DNA from: Meconema thalassinum
Lineage: Eukaryota > Arthropoda > Insecta > Orthoptera > Tettigoniidae
Assembly: GCA_946902985.2 (NCBI GenBank)
Contig: OX336388.2
Coordinates: 1,211,828,609-1,211,892,608, forward strand
DNA length: 64,000 nt
Reading direction: 5' to 3'
The position numbers and the translations under genes are program-made. The notes under the pieces are model-generated. The model ran no database searches, was not told the DNA's origin, and saw nothing but the letters and a program-made list of their open reading frames with translations. This document shows positions 1-10,454 of the stretch, one piece after another. Every line of letters begins with the position of its first letter. The first letter of the stretch is position 1.

Positions 1-2660
1 GCTTTCCAGCGTCAGCCACTGCACTAGGGTCAGCTTTGGGGTCGTTGAAGACTAGAAGTTTCGTACGAAGAGCTATGTTGGCTTGCACTTTCCCATACGG
101 TGTAATTTTCATTGAACCAAAAAGTTTGTATAGAGCGTGTCACTGCCATTTAGATCACTCTTGATTTCCAATCTTTATATCGCATTATTTCGACAGTAGT
201 CCGTGTCACTACTTTATGCCTTCATTTATGTCGAGAGCAGTCAAATTACAGCGGATCCAACCTTCAGGTAATCCTTCTGCCGCGTAGACAATCCGAGGGA
301 ATCCCATACAAAGGAATACAATTTTATCAATAACCTTCATCTCATACACAGTAGTGCTTCGTAATGAGCCCAAGCCCATCAGTCAATAGCCTGGCTGCTT
401 TTTTAGTCCCTAACTTGGCACTTTCCGACTAATTTACACCATCTAAAAATGTACATATTCCTTTTACTTAAAATTAACATAATATATGAGGTAATGGCGC
501 GGACGACAATAAGTAATACTGTGTATTGCTTGATATCAAAATTAGATGATTAAATTAATATAATGAATAATGATGAGGAGTGCCTGTGCAGATCCAAGAT
601 CTGTCACAGTATAACCACATAGTGTTGGCAGAGTATTCTGAAGACGAATAATTAAAAAAAATTACAGCAGAACTTCACTAGAAATAACAAACGCATTCAA
701 CGGGTCTCCCAATACGAATGAGGGAAAGAGAGTAGATGAGATAGTGTGTGCGTGGGAGGGGCAGGCGGCCGGTGTAGGGTGGAGGTGGTCGACCGGCCCC
801 TTACGCATGACTTTGTACTGGCGGCCGCGCTTGTATTAAACCGGTTTTTGTTCCCAGTATTTTTAGGCTTCTAATCCTTTGTGGTGCCTCAGCCTCTTTT
901 GGACTACAATACGAATGTACAATATTACTTTTTAAGAAAATTGTTTTGTTATTTCTGTTTACATAGTAGTTATAATTTCATTTTCCCAAAAAATACGAAA
1001 AATTGCTACTTTCGCACCCTCCGTAACTCTGGAAACGTTCACTTTAGCAAGATTATGCATGGGACCTTTTTTTGTTCGCAATTTAATGTAGATTATTTGT
1101 GTAAATGACACATTTTACGCTAAACCGCATATTGTTTGAAATATTTAAGAAAAACTGATAAAAACTACTAATTTACCAACATCTGCCCCCCCCCCCCCCT
1201 CCCCCTCCCATCCCCCAAACCCGACGCTCAAAATGGTGAGACTTTTTACTGGACAACATGTGGACTGTATAGAACAATTTGGGCTAAGAGGGAAACTTTT
1301 ACTTTGGATGTTGAGGTTCGGCCGTTTTTAGGACTAATTGCACCGTACTATATGTAATAATTGATTAATGAAAGGATAAACTGTACAACAAAATTTTAAC
1401 ATTTTATGCCATGAAATAAAGATATGTAACTTTTAATAATTTGGGTTTGTTGAATTGGAATTTGAAGTAAAACAATTCCTATCACGTACCGTTTTCTTCA
1501 GCAACCATATTCATTATTTTGGTTAAAATGTTTGATGATCTTTCATAGTTGCAAGCCTAGTTTCAGAGTCAAAATTACTACACTGAGCGTTCAAAAGTAC
1601 CCATTTTATTGAACAGATGTGCTGATTTCTGATAAAATGTAAAAGACTTCAAGAAATTATTTTGTAGTGATTTCATTACACACACAGCAGAATATATTTA
1701 GTGAATTTACGCGCAGATGCGACTTGGTTGATGTAAGTTGCCACTTTGTATGAGGTTTACAAACTAAAATCCTGTTTAAACTTCCAACTATTAAAATCAC
1801 TGTTATTCACAACCACAAAATTAACATCTGAACTCACTATAAATACGAACACAAAACTTTACGTAAATACCGTCTGCACTGTGCTCTCTGAATTTAATTG
1901 ACATTACATTATATGTAACAGTGGAGGTACGATGCATTTTTTGGAAAAAATGTTAACATGAAATCTGTCATAAAACCGACAACTTCCATTAGTGTCTGCC
2001 TGCAATCTTATCTTATGTTTACAAGTAGACCGCGCTGGAGTGCCCATCCGGCAAGGATTAGCAAAAAGCGGGATTGCACACCAAACAAAAACCTTACGTG
2101 ATACGAACAAATGAAATGCATTTTCGTATTCAGCGCAAACACAACACTAATATTTCATAGTTTCAAGTTATTTAGTACAGTGTTAAAAAAGTTTCTTCCT
2201 TATGTTTTAAGAAGTTGAATCAATAAAATATATCTTTAGAAGCAATTGAGGAGATTTCTATGCAACATTTGTAATGAATTAAATTGTTTAGAAACATGAA
2301 TTTTTTAAGAACTGAACATCACTCTCTACACTACATATACTGTACAACACCCTCCAGCTACTCCTTGCCACGTTGTCTAAAATATGCTACCGACTTACTG
2401 TTACTTTTTATACATTTCATTCATGCTTATATCACATTACATAACTCTCACTTTGAAATTAACGTTAAGTGTTGGTAATGAATTGATAGAATGAAGATGT
2501 CTGTTATACATTTAGTTAGAAAGCGTCTTGAGACTGAAGTACCTGATAGAAGAAATTCATATTGGCGAATTAGGTGTTACGCTTGGTGCCACAACAACAA
2601 TAATCACAAAAAATGGAGATGGAGACATTTGAGGATTTTGGAGCTTATAGACTGGGGACG
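1..2660. other. Anonymous AT-rich DNA, no gene recognised
   Basis: Only short reading frames with no recognisable domain. It contains a GC-rich, G-biased patch at about 720-830 (several GGCCG/CGGCC words in an otherwise AT-rich setting) and a poly-C tract near 1185-1205. I see no transposon ends, tRNA-like boxes or conserved protein motif. Confidence 0.5.
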
Positions 2661-2675
2661 CAAAGCTCTTCAAGG

Positions 2676-2735
2676 CGGGACCGATAACCTCGATGTTAAG
2701 CCCCTTAAAACAAGAATTATCATCATCAACTTTTC
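2676..2735 (+). repeat. Retrotransposon 3' tail, (ATC)n type
   Basis: A short 3'-end module containing GATAACC and CCCCTTAAAACAA followed by a CATCATC tract. The same module recurs at 36165-36242, 55165-55241 and 56138-56186 with different simple-repeat tails. A constant 3' module plus a variable microsatellite is typical of non-LTR retrotransposon or SINE 3' ends. The parent element is not identified. Confidence 0.5.
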
Positions 2736-3250
2736 GAGGCCCTATACTTATTTTGAGACATTATGTATATTTGAAGGATTAATGTCAACTGTCATCATGC
2801 ATATTTTGTAAAACCCTTATTACTGTTCTTATTTTTCGACTCTTGTTATTTGTTTAGGAATCATCCTATGTTGTAAAGTTTGGATTTGATAGTTTTTCTC
2901 CTTTTTTTCCTTTTGTAGACATTGATTTTACTAATCGTTCTCCGAAGTGTGTTCTATATTTCTTTCAAGTGTTATTTTTCACAGCCAGTATTCATTGCTT
3001 TTGGACAGTGTCTAGTTGGAGAAAATTTAAATTAAATTAATTTAAATTAAAATATGGAGTTTCCACCAACATTGGTAGAGCTGGTAATAGAACCTGGACC
3101 TCCGCCGTGACAGCCAAGATGTTAGACACTACGCAACGAGATATGTGTTGGGATGAAAAGAGAATATCAGGTGGCACATGATGTGGCATGGAAAATTTAC
3201 GCAAATGTGTCTGTTATATTTTCCTTTACATGTGAAATGAACGGTTAAGA

Positions 3251-3530
3251 TCACGCTACAACTTCATTTATTTTTATTTTCCTGTGGAGTTTCCTCTGTG
3301 CCCAATAGCCTACTGCTTCATGCGTTCGGTGTCCTGCTTCCTGCTTCCGTTGTTCATTAGTCCAGGCTCTTCCGGTCTTCTTAGATTTTTCTGTGGTTGG
3401 AACCCCTACTAAATGTTCCACTCTGTTCCTAAATGTATTTCTGTATAACAATTGGACCTCTGAAATGCTGAACCTTTCCATGTCCTTCATTGTTTCCCTA
3501 ATCCACGCTGTAGTGGTCTATTTTCTCCAG
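3251..3530 (-). pseudogene. Non-LTR retrotransposon ORF2 C-terminal remnant
   Basis: A 79-codon open stretch on the minus strand encodes a basic segment with ISEVQLLYRNTFRNRVEHL followed by a K/R/E-rich tail ending in a YWAQRK-like motif. The same layout occurs in degraded form at 26117-26345 and, in diverged form, at 26670-26790. In LINEs of RTE/CR1-like type this arrangement is the extreme C-terminus after the reverse transcriptase domain. No reverse transcriptase domain or start is present, so it is a 5'-truncated dead copy. The clade is uncertain. Confidence 0.5.
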
Positions 3531-3576
3531 AAGTAACCAAATATCTGTCGTTCACTCTGGACATCTGTCCTAGGAA

Positions 3577-3593
3577 TTATAATAATAATAATA

Positions 3594-3646
<53 letters not shown>
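3577..3646. repeat. (ATT)n microsatellite
   Basis: Alternating AAT/ATT trinucleotide tract, about 70 bp. It may be the tail of an eroded retroelement, but no body is recognisable beside it. Confidence 0.9.
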
Positions 3647-3648
<2 letters not shown>

Positions 3649-5092
3649 GTAGTAATGTTATTTTTATTTATTATCGTTTATTACTTAAGTTTTAATTATT
3701 TATTTTTATATTAAGTACTTTATAATTTTACATAGAACAAACAGATTTCATAAATGAACGTGTTGGGGATGAAACACTGAAACCTTATCCCCAAAATTTA
3801 CGAGCCACCATTGCTTTTTCCTAAGAGTCTGCTGCAAGTACGTGGCACGCTTCACCCCTAATATTGATGTGTACTTACAGCAACTTGAAGGAAATAAATT
3901 ACTTGTGTAAACTTTCAAAATAACTTTGAAATATAGCTTTATCATTCCCGGTAATTTTGTGAAATAACGAATTAATAATAGCTTATCATCTGTTAAGTAA
4001 GTGGGGGAGAATGGGGGGAGGTAATTTACTGTATACAAAAGCTCTATCAGTGGTAACCTTGGTGACAATCGATAGGATAATCATACGGTAGCTGAGAGGT
4101 TTTAAAGCTGGTGGCGGTCTAAGCCCTCTGCTTCACATACGTGCACACGACTACCCCAATCCCTCTGGTGCGTAACTACCGCACCGTGCCGCACTGCAGA
4201 GGCTAGGGGAGAGGAGAGGAGGGGTGGAGGAGGAGAGGCGCACCCTAACACCACCATGCCACTTTTTAACTATTAATACAGCTGTGGATTAACAAGACCA
4301 TTGGGAGTGAGACATACCCCCACCCTTCCTTCTTAACGACTCAAAACACGCTGGCGAAAAAAACAACCAAGTTTTTCCTCATCTTTTCTCTTCTTGTGGT
4401 GCGTGGTGTGTGGTGGTTTCCTTTCTTTTCTGAATAAAATATTTTAACTCTCAAGGAGGGTGAAGAAGCTCCTAACGGTTATCTTCACGAGAAGTATTAT
4501 GATGAGACCAAGGAACACGTTACGGTGAAACCCGCTTTTGATATCTGAGCTGAACATATTTTCCCTCCTGTTTTTATTAACATTACCTGAATCCTATCCT
4601 GAGGTGCTTAGTGCTGGAAGAGGAAATGTTTGCTCTTGAGACGTTAAGAGTTTGTGCCGTAGCACTATAAATAACACAAATCCTAAACAACCACTCGGAG
4701 TTACAGAAAGATAAAAAGAAAGTAAGAAATAAGTAAATGAATTAAATTTTATCTGAAGAATTTCGACAGAATAGTTCTGTAAGTACGTTGCGTTTGGGAG
4801 AATTGGGCACGTTAACGGGAACTCATTAATATTGAATGGTCAATATTAGTTAAGAATAAACACATATCAATACGAATCTTGAATAAAAACATGTCAATAC
4901 GAATCTTGAATAAACACATGAAATACAAAGTGGCATTTGACACAGTACTCTGAGAAAATAACACTTTAATCCTCATTCAAGTATTCACTGTAGTTTAGTT
5001 GTGTGTTTGTTTCATATTAACATTGTTCGCCCCGTTAACGTGTTGACCGACTGGGAAGACACGTACTAATAAATACAGTTAGCTCAGCTCAC
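3647..5092. other. Intergenic DNA, nothing recognised
   Basis: No supported gene. At 4128-4250 there is a C-rich then purine-rich (GGAGAGGAGAGG-like) patch that stands out from the AT-rich background. At 4860-4915 a short direct repeat (AATACGAATCTTGAATAAA) occurs twice. Confidence 0.4.
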
Positions 5093-5097
5093 CACGG
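5093..5097. repeat. 5-bp target-site duplication (left) of Transib-like element
   Basis: CACGG, repeated at 5898-5902 directly outside the other terminus. Length and GC richness fit Transib insertions. Confidence 0.75.
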
Positions 5098-5897
5098 CAC
5101 AGTGGGTCAAAATCGAAATCTAGGGGGACAAAATTATGTTTACGTTTTAATCATGAATTTAGAGTGAAAGCAACGTATATAATTTGTTTACTTCATAATA
5201 AACATCAGTTAAGACCTTTCTTAAGCTACGTCTACACATGCAAGAAATTATCTATGACTAGGAGTTGAATAGAGAATTCAGTTATCTCTTCAGAACAATT
5301 TTCTACCCCTAATTTACCTTTACCAAAGTCACAAAGTTCCACTTTCGACATAATCGTCGTACCCAGTGCTTCAAACAGTTGTAAACGTGTGAGAACTGGT
5401 TGCACGTCATCTTCTAAAATGTAAAATAACTAAGTAAGTTGCAAAACGATGCAAAAAATCTTATAACAGGCGTAAACTACAAGACTTTATCTACATTTTA
5501 ACATTAAGGAGAAAGTGACGCAGAGTGACGCAACATACTAAACATCTAAGTGAAATTATAATTTTAAAAATAATAGTTAAATATTATATAATGCAAATAT
5601 TGCTAAAATTACATAACAATTGCGCCCATTAATAACTGAAACACGAGATCATACCTTCAGTTGTATGTTCCATCTTAAAGCATCACACAAACCACAAAGA
5701 CAACCAAACCACAGCCACTTACATTCACCCTCCAATTCAGACTGCTCGAAGAGTGGTGACAGATTTGCACTAAGATGCGTTTATATCCCAGAATAGTGAG
5801 CGGCAATTATATGAGAATGCTGTAGAAGTAATACATTTTTTTTTATTATGAAAATAAATAATTTTGTCCTCCTAGATTTCGATTTTGACCCACTGTG
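5098..5897. mobile_element. Transib-like non-autonomous transposon with RSS-like ends
   Basis: An exactly 800-bp element with about 40-bp terminal inverted repeats (one mismatch). Each end reads heptamer CACAGTG, 23-bp spacer, then ACAAAATTA: left heptamer 5098-5104, spacer 5105-5127, nonamer 5128-5136; right heptamer 5891-5897, spacer 5868-5890, nonamer 5859-5867. It is flanked by a 5-bp CACGG duplication. Transib elements, relatives of RAG1, are known for CAC-starting heptamers, 23-bp spacers and 5-bp GC-rich duplications. The heptamer here equals the vertebrate RSS consensus and the nonamer shares its first six bases. The 720-bp interior has no meaningful reading frame, so a partner in trans would be needed. 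A hAT reading (CAGTG end, 8-bp duplication) was tested and the flanks do not match. Confidence 0.78.
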
Positions 5898-5902
5898 CAC
5901 GG
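5898..5902. repeat. 5-bp target-site duplication (right) of Transib-like element
   Basis: CACGG, identical to 5093-5097. Confidence 0.75.
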
Positions 5903-6282
5903 CTCTTCAGTTCGATTGTTGGTTGACAAGCCCAGGGCTGCTACGCTGTGAGTGAGTCTCCTGTCCAGAGTAAAAGATAATACTGTATTGTCTTAGGATG
6001 TAAGACACAAATCATTGTAATCCTGTCGACTGTATTCTTAGGAAGTCGAAATTCAACTAGAATTTATATTTATCAAATGAATTGAGGAATGTACAGTAAA
6101 GCATAGTAACAAATTCATGACATACTTTTGAATTATTTGTTGAGTATTACGGTTATTCATACCTAATGTACAACCAACTTAACAACAGTTTTGAATGTGG
6201 CTAGTTCAAAAGTTGAGAACTATTTTATTAAGTGCGTAAATAATTCTTGTAAAGTATTTTAGGCACTAGACAATTAATTGCA
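5903..6282. other. Intergenic DNA, nothing recognised
   Basis: AT-rich, with no long reading frame, tRNA-like box or repeat shared with the rest of the window that I could find. Confidence 0.4.
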
Positions 6283-6400
6283 ACTCATCGCCCAATCTAA
6301 TTGGGTACACTCGTGTTGACCGAATCAAAAGCCTGTAATAATAATAAATTAATTAGGCAACACTGAAAATTGGCTTCTAATATTTCGAATTGGTCATTCC
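6283..6400 (+). repeat. Half copy of the mobile palindrome family
   Basis: Contains CGTGTTGACCGA and, about 55 bp later, AGGCAACACTGAAAA followed by GGCTTCTAATA. This is the right arm plus tail of the palindromic element seen whole at 9130-9240 and 31700-31796. The left arm is replaced by a local inverted repeat (CCCAATCTAATTGGG). Confidence 0.55.
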
Positions 6401-6689
6401 TAACAAAAGATTGACAACATAAGTTAACAGTTTGATGTAGCCGTATTTGCTAGCAATCTATCAGAATAATAGGGCCAGAAATTGTTTTTAAATATCACTC
6501 ACAGTGGAATAGAGCGTACTCCAAACACGGTGTAAACATAATCAACCAATCTCTATTCACAATCAATTGTAGTTATTGATTAATTTATAGGCCCCGAAAC
6601 ATCGTGGTCATGAAACCTCCCACACTTGGGTGAGTGTGAAATTTGTTTGATATAACCTGTGTTATTGTGATGGCTGTATTAGTTTGCAT

Positions 6690-6870
6690 ATTAGCCTACT
6701 TTTGAATTTTGAAAAAAATGAAAGTAGACTTATGAGATTTACACAGGGCCAAACATTGGGTGTCTGTCTGTGTGTGTGAATGTGTATATCTGTCCTGCTC
6801 CCACCCCCTATCAATTCAAACACGACGAATCTGAATTGAACGTAATTTCGTACAGAGGTAGCACTAGCAA
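6690..6870 (-). repeat. Shared (CA)n plus GATCTCATAAGTCTAC-type element tail
   Basis: On the minus strand: a CA/CAGA-rich tract, then ATCTCATAAGTCTACTTT, a short loop and AAAAGTAGGCTAA. The same terminal module closes the elements ending at 28335 and 62797 and opens the antisense one at 31435. This copy lacks the 145-bp array body. Confidence 0.55.
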
Positions 6871-7345
6871 AGGTCACCTCAGTATCATGTTTTATATCTC
6901 CGCCATCTTTACCAAAACTTAATGGCGGCCACTCAAACGGTCAATACATATAATTAAATAACGATCAAACTTACCATCGGAACCACATCCTTGCCCAGTT
7001 ATATTCATCTTCATCTATTCCATCTCTCATCCCGACGCGCAGGTCGCCCACGGGCGTCGACTAGAAAGACCTGCACTCGGCATCTAAGGAGGCTACACGA
7101 CAAAAAAAACATCGGATCTTCGAAAAATTCGGTAAAAACATACCTTCTTATGAGACGCGTCTTGCGCCCAAACTACAAGGTCATCATCCATACCATTTCA
7201 GGATGGCAGCCGTGTGAATTTCGCAAACTTTATAATCCATAACTCGGGACCAACCAGTTCCGATTATCGAACCGACATCCCTTTAAACTGTTCTAAAGGA
7301 CGTGTCCCGTTCGAAATTTAAAGTTTATATTGTAATATTATACAG

Positions 7346-7740
7346 TGTTGCCAAAAGGTTTAGGGACACCCGTATATTCAGACTTGAACAGACTATCTCT
7401 AGAGCTTTAAACTTATGATGTATTTTTAGTACAAGTAGTGTAAAGTACTCTAATATCGTGTTTGGTTGAATTTTTGAGGACTGTAGCTCAAATAGTTCAT
7501 GAGGGTTTTTTTTTGTCTTTTATGGCCACGAAAATGTAAGTTCGATTTTGAAGAAACCAAAGAATATAATTAAAAAGCTATACAACAATGCATGCTGACC
7601 ACGGTCTACTACTGTAGATGCGAGCTGCGCTCCATATTGGCCTTGACATTCCCAGTTAGTGAACCCATGCATACAATGTAATTGAAAATATCCTCCCCAA
7701 GAATACGTTTTAGACCAACGAAGTTTTGTTTCAATTTCAA
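7346..7740 (+). repeat. Possible Tc1/mariner end fragment
   Basis: Begins TACAGTGTTGCCAAAAGG, a TA followed by a sequence resembling Tc1-like terminal inverted repeats. No matching inverted end and no transposase reading frame is visible downstream, so at best it is a solo or decayed terminus. Confidence 0.25.
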
Positions 7741-7989
7741 TTACTGTAAGTAGTCGTTGTTAATATACTGAATTACTACGTTGTTTGGAGTGTTTGCTGA
7801 TGAAATTGTAAACTGCTGGGGTAAATTATAAACTATGGTTTGAACGCCGCTGCTCAAATCCAGTATGTCATACTGTTGTGTGCCATTTTGCACTTCAAAT
7901 AAGAAGAAAATAGGAGGACAAAAAGTTATAACTATACCCATACATTTAGGATAAAGTAGGCTATATGTTCTTTCCTGAACATCTTGTTT

Positions 7990-8110
7990 TGTAATTGAAA
8001 CTAGGTTTGGGAATGGGGGCGGTCATGGACCTAAGTTAGGGACCACCCTGGCATTAACCTGTACTAGAAGTTGGAAACCATGAAAATTAATTAATGGAAG
8101 CTTTCCAGTC
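7990..8110 (-). repeat. SINE family D fragment
   Basis: Shares the block around TTAGGGACCACCCTGGCATT...AGAAGTTGGAAACCATG with the bodies of the family D copies at 28975 and 63612 (antisense). No A or B box is retained. Confidence 0.4.
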
Positions 8111-8170
8111 GGTCAACATGCTTGTGCCCAACTAGATTAGGTGATGGGTTACAAATAGTGTCCTTACGGT

Positions 8171-8533
8171 GGGGGAGTGGATATCGTGTCGGTCTACTAA
8201 CCCCAAGATTGCAGGTTCGCTCCTGGCCGTGGGAAGTGATTTTTTTTGAAAGGCGGCAAAAATACGATATGCATGTCATACGATGTTGGCATGTCAAAGA
8301 ACCCATTTGAATTTAGTAGGCCGAGTTCATAATGGCAAAATTAATCTCGGGAGTTTCCGCCAACACAAAGTTCCTCATTTCTCTACTAGAAGGCGCTATA
8401 GTGTTCAAGGAGGTTAGATATCTACCATCTAACCTCCTTGACTTTCATAGTCAAGGAACAACGAAATTCGACATGCAAGCTACCTCTGGGTGTCAAATAA
8501 CAATGCTTGCACCCAGCACCCGAGGCCATACGA

Positions 8534-8567
<34 letters not shown>
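8171..8567 (+). mobile_element. tRNA-derived SINE (family K) with (ATT)n tail
   Basis: An A-box-like GTGTCGGTCTACTAACC and a B-box CAGGTTCGCTCC lie about 35 bp apart near the 5' end, as in a tRNA-derived pol III promoter. A ~300-bp unrelated body follows, ending in a (ATT)n microsatellite at 8533-8567. Two overlapping perfect hairpins lie inside the body (8406-8440 and 8436-8456). No clear target duplication was found, so age and exact ends are uncertain. Confidence 0.6.
8406..8456. other. Two overlapping, mutually exclusive hairpins
   Basis: Stem 1 is a perfect 14-bp pairing of 8406-8419 with 8427-8440, with a 7-nt loop. Stem 2 pairs 8436-8442 with 8450-8456 (7 bp, 7-nt loop). CCTTG at 8436-8440 belongs to both stems, so an RNA could form only one at a time. 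A functional switch is not implied; tandem inverted copying could also give this pattern. Confidence 0.7.
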
Positions 8568-8575
8568 TTATGAAT

Positions 8576-9129
8576 TATTTATACGCTTAATAGAATACTT
8601 TTCTCTCAAATTTGGACGCTAAATTTGGTGAGTAATTTCGTTCGTTAAGCAAACATAATTAGGTCCTCCACTCTTAGGTGTAATTTATGTCCAATTGATA
8701 CGAATATAACAATTATGTACAACAGTATTTACAACTATTAAAGATGTTTTTAATTTTTAATTTAATTTGATTTTTACTCCCAATTAAATAAAAAGAATTC
8801 AAAGGAAATCATGCAAACCTGCAGATGCATATAAAACATTTTCTCAGGGAAAACAAAATTAAAATTGAAATTATAATTAGTAGATGCTACAAGTTTATGC
8901 AAACGCAAATTCAATTTTCCTTCTCATTCATTATTTTTGGTACATAAAGCATTTACATAGAACGTGTTATACGACTAAGCCATTGGTACAATTTCAAGAA
9001 ATAGTAATCAATGATATGCATTCCACACTCAAGGTTGCACCATTTAATGGCATATGTGATTGCTCTTCCTGCTCTGTAAGAATTTGTTATTCTTTTCCGA
9101 CCTGTCTTTATCATATTGTAACAATTTAT
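8576..9129. other. AT-rich DNA, nothing recognised
   Basis: No supported gene or repeat; the frames present have no recognisable motif. Confidence 0.4.
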
Positions 9130-9240
9130 TAAAGAAAGTTTTCCAGACGGTCAACACAAATTTGTGTTATCCGACTGGAAATCTTTCTTTAGCAGAATTA
9201 GACAGCACTGAAAAAATGGCTTCTATCGCTTCAATATTGT
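9130..9240 (+). repeat. Mobile palindrome (hairpin) plus tail
   Basis: A 62-bp near-perfect palindrome (9130-9191, centre 9160/9161) with core CAACACAAATTTGTGTT and outer arms AAAGAAAG/CTTTCTTT. It is followed by a ~50-bp tail with GACAGCACTGAAAAA and GGCTTCTATCGCTTCAAT. The palindrome and tail recur at 31700-31796 and in part at 6283, 8098 and 56345. Confidence 0.7.
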
Positions 9241-9385
9241 AACAATATAATTTAATAATTGTAAATTTACAGGTTCATCCAATGAGTATGAATTGTGAGG
9301 GAATTCATAAAATGTGCACAGCCTGCCTGAATTTTATAAACTGTGTATATTTGCAACGATTTAATTAATAAGAATACTATTAATA

Positions 9386-9390
9386 ATAAC
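9386..9390. repeat. Target-site duplication ATAAC, left of LARD array
   Basis: ATAAC directly before the left LTR. The identical pentamer follows the right LTR at 25526-25530. No such duplication separates the inner repeats, so the array behaves as one insertion. Confidence 0.8.
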
Positions 9391-10450
9391 TGCTACCCCC
9401 CTTAGCATTGGACGGCACTGGCCAGGAGCACGTCGGCTTCTCGATAACCAACGCTTTGCTTACCAGAATGGGACGAGGACGGGAAACGTGGATGGGCCAA
9501 CTTACCTGTATTCAGGGGTCCGGGTCACTTTCGCAGCAACATCACCTCCCGATGACATGTCCCAACAGAAGAGCTCCAAAGGAGTCGAAGGAAGATGGAG
9601 AAGGGGACAACACACACAGGCTATCGTACAAACACCCCCCAAAAACCAACGGAACTGCCGTCGGTGAAATAATGCCACAACCAAAGATTTTAAAAAAGAA
9701 TAAAAAAGGTTTAATATTAAAAATTTAAAAAAGAATCATCACCAGAAAAAGAACATGCATCCACCACCAACATTTTACAAGAAGGCCAGATAGCGCCTAA
9801 CATGCTTGCTTGCAAAGCGAAGAAGACGAAAGACTTAATTTAAAATAATATAAAATTTAACAGCCCAAAGGTTAAAATAAATATTACATGCATAACATAC
9901 TCAGAACGGGCTTGATGAATTGCAAGGTAATGCAATCACGATCCGACATGTAGATGTTGAGGCCGCGCCAAAAAAAATAAGGATAGAAATTAAATTACAC
10001 TTTAAAAAAAATTAAATGGGATAGAACATAAAAAAATAAATGATATGCTCGCCGGCGAAACACACAAGGACATTTTACATCCGAAAACACAAAACTAACA
10101 TCAACAAGATTACAAATTTTTAAAAATAATTATTGAGCAAACAGAAAAACACGTATGCTTTGGAGACCCGCGCCAAATGGACTGTCAACGAGACCACAAT
10201 GCATCACGGTAAACATAAGCTATGGCCACACCAAAAACATGCCAGATCAAAATTACGGCAAACAATAAATAAAGGTAAATTTAAACATTAGCGTAAAGAA
10301 AATGACGGCGGAAAATAATTAGGTCTAAATGCTATTACAATCGAGAAATGCACCGGATCATGAATAAATTACAATGTCAATCCCAAGATTGACAAAGGAA
10401 TATAAATAATAATTTAAACGTAAAATAAATTAGAAATGTGTCTCCCCAAG

Positions 10451-10454
10451 GTAC
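10451..10454. repeat. GTAC target duplication, left
   Basis: GTAC, repeated at 14345-14348. The empty site in the other LTRs has one GTAC (19489-19492 and 24634-24637). Confidence 0.85.

Noticed and set aside
5098..5897. hAT interpretation with CAGTG ends
   Set aside because: The 8 bases flanking CAGTG/CACTG (CCACGGCA and TGCACGGC) do not match, whereas the 5-bp CACGG outside CACAGTG/CACTGTG matches exactly.
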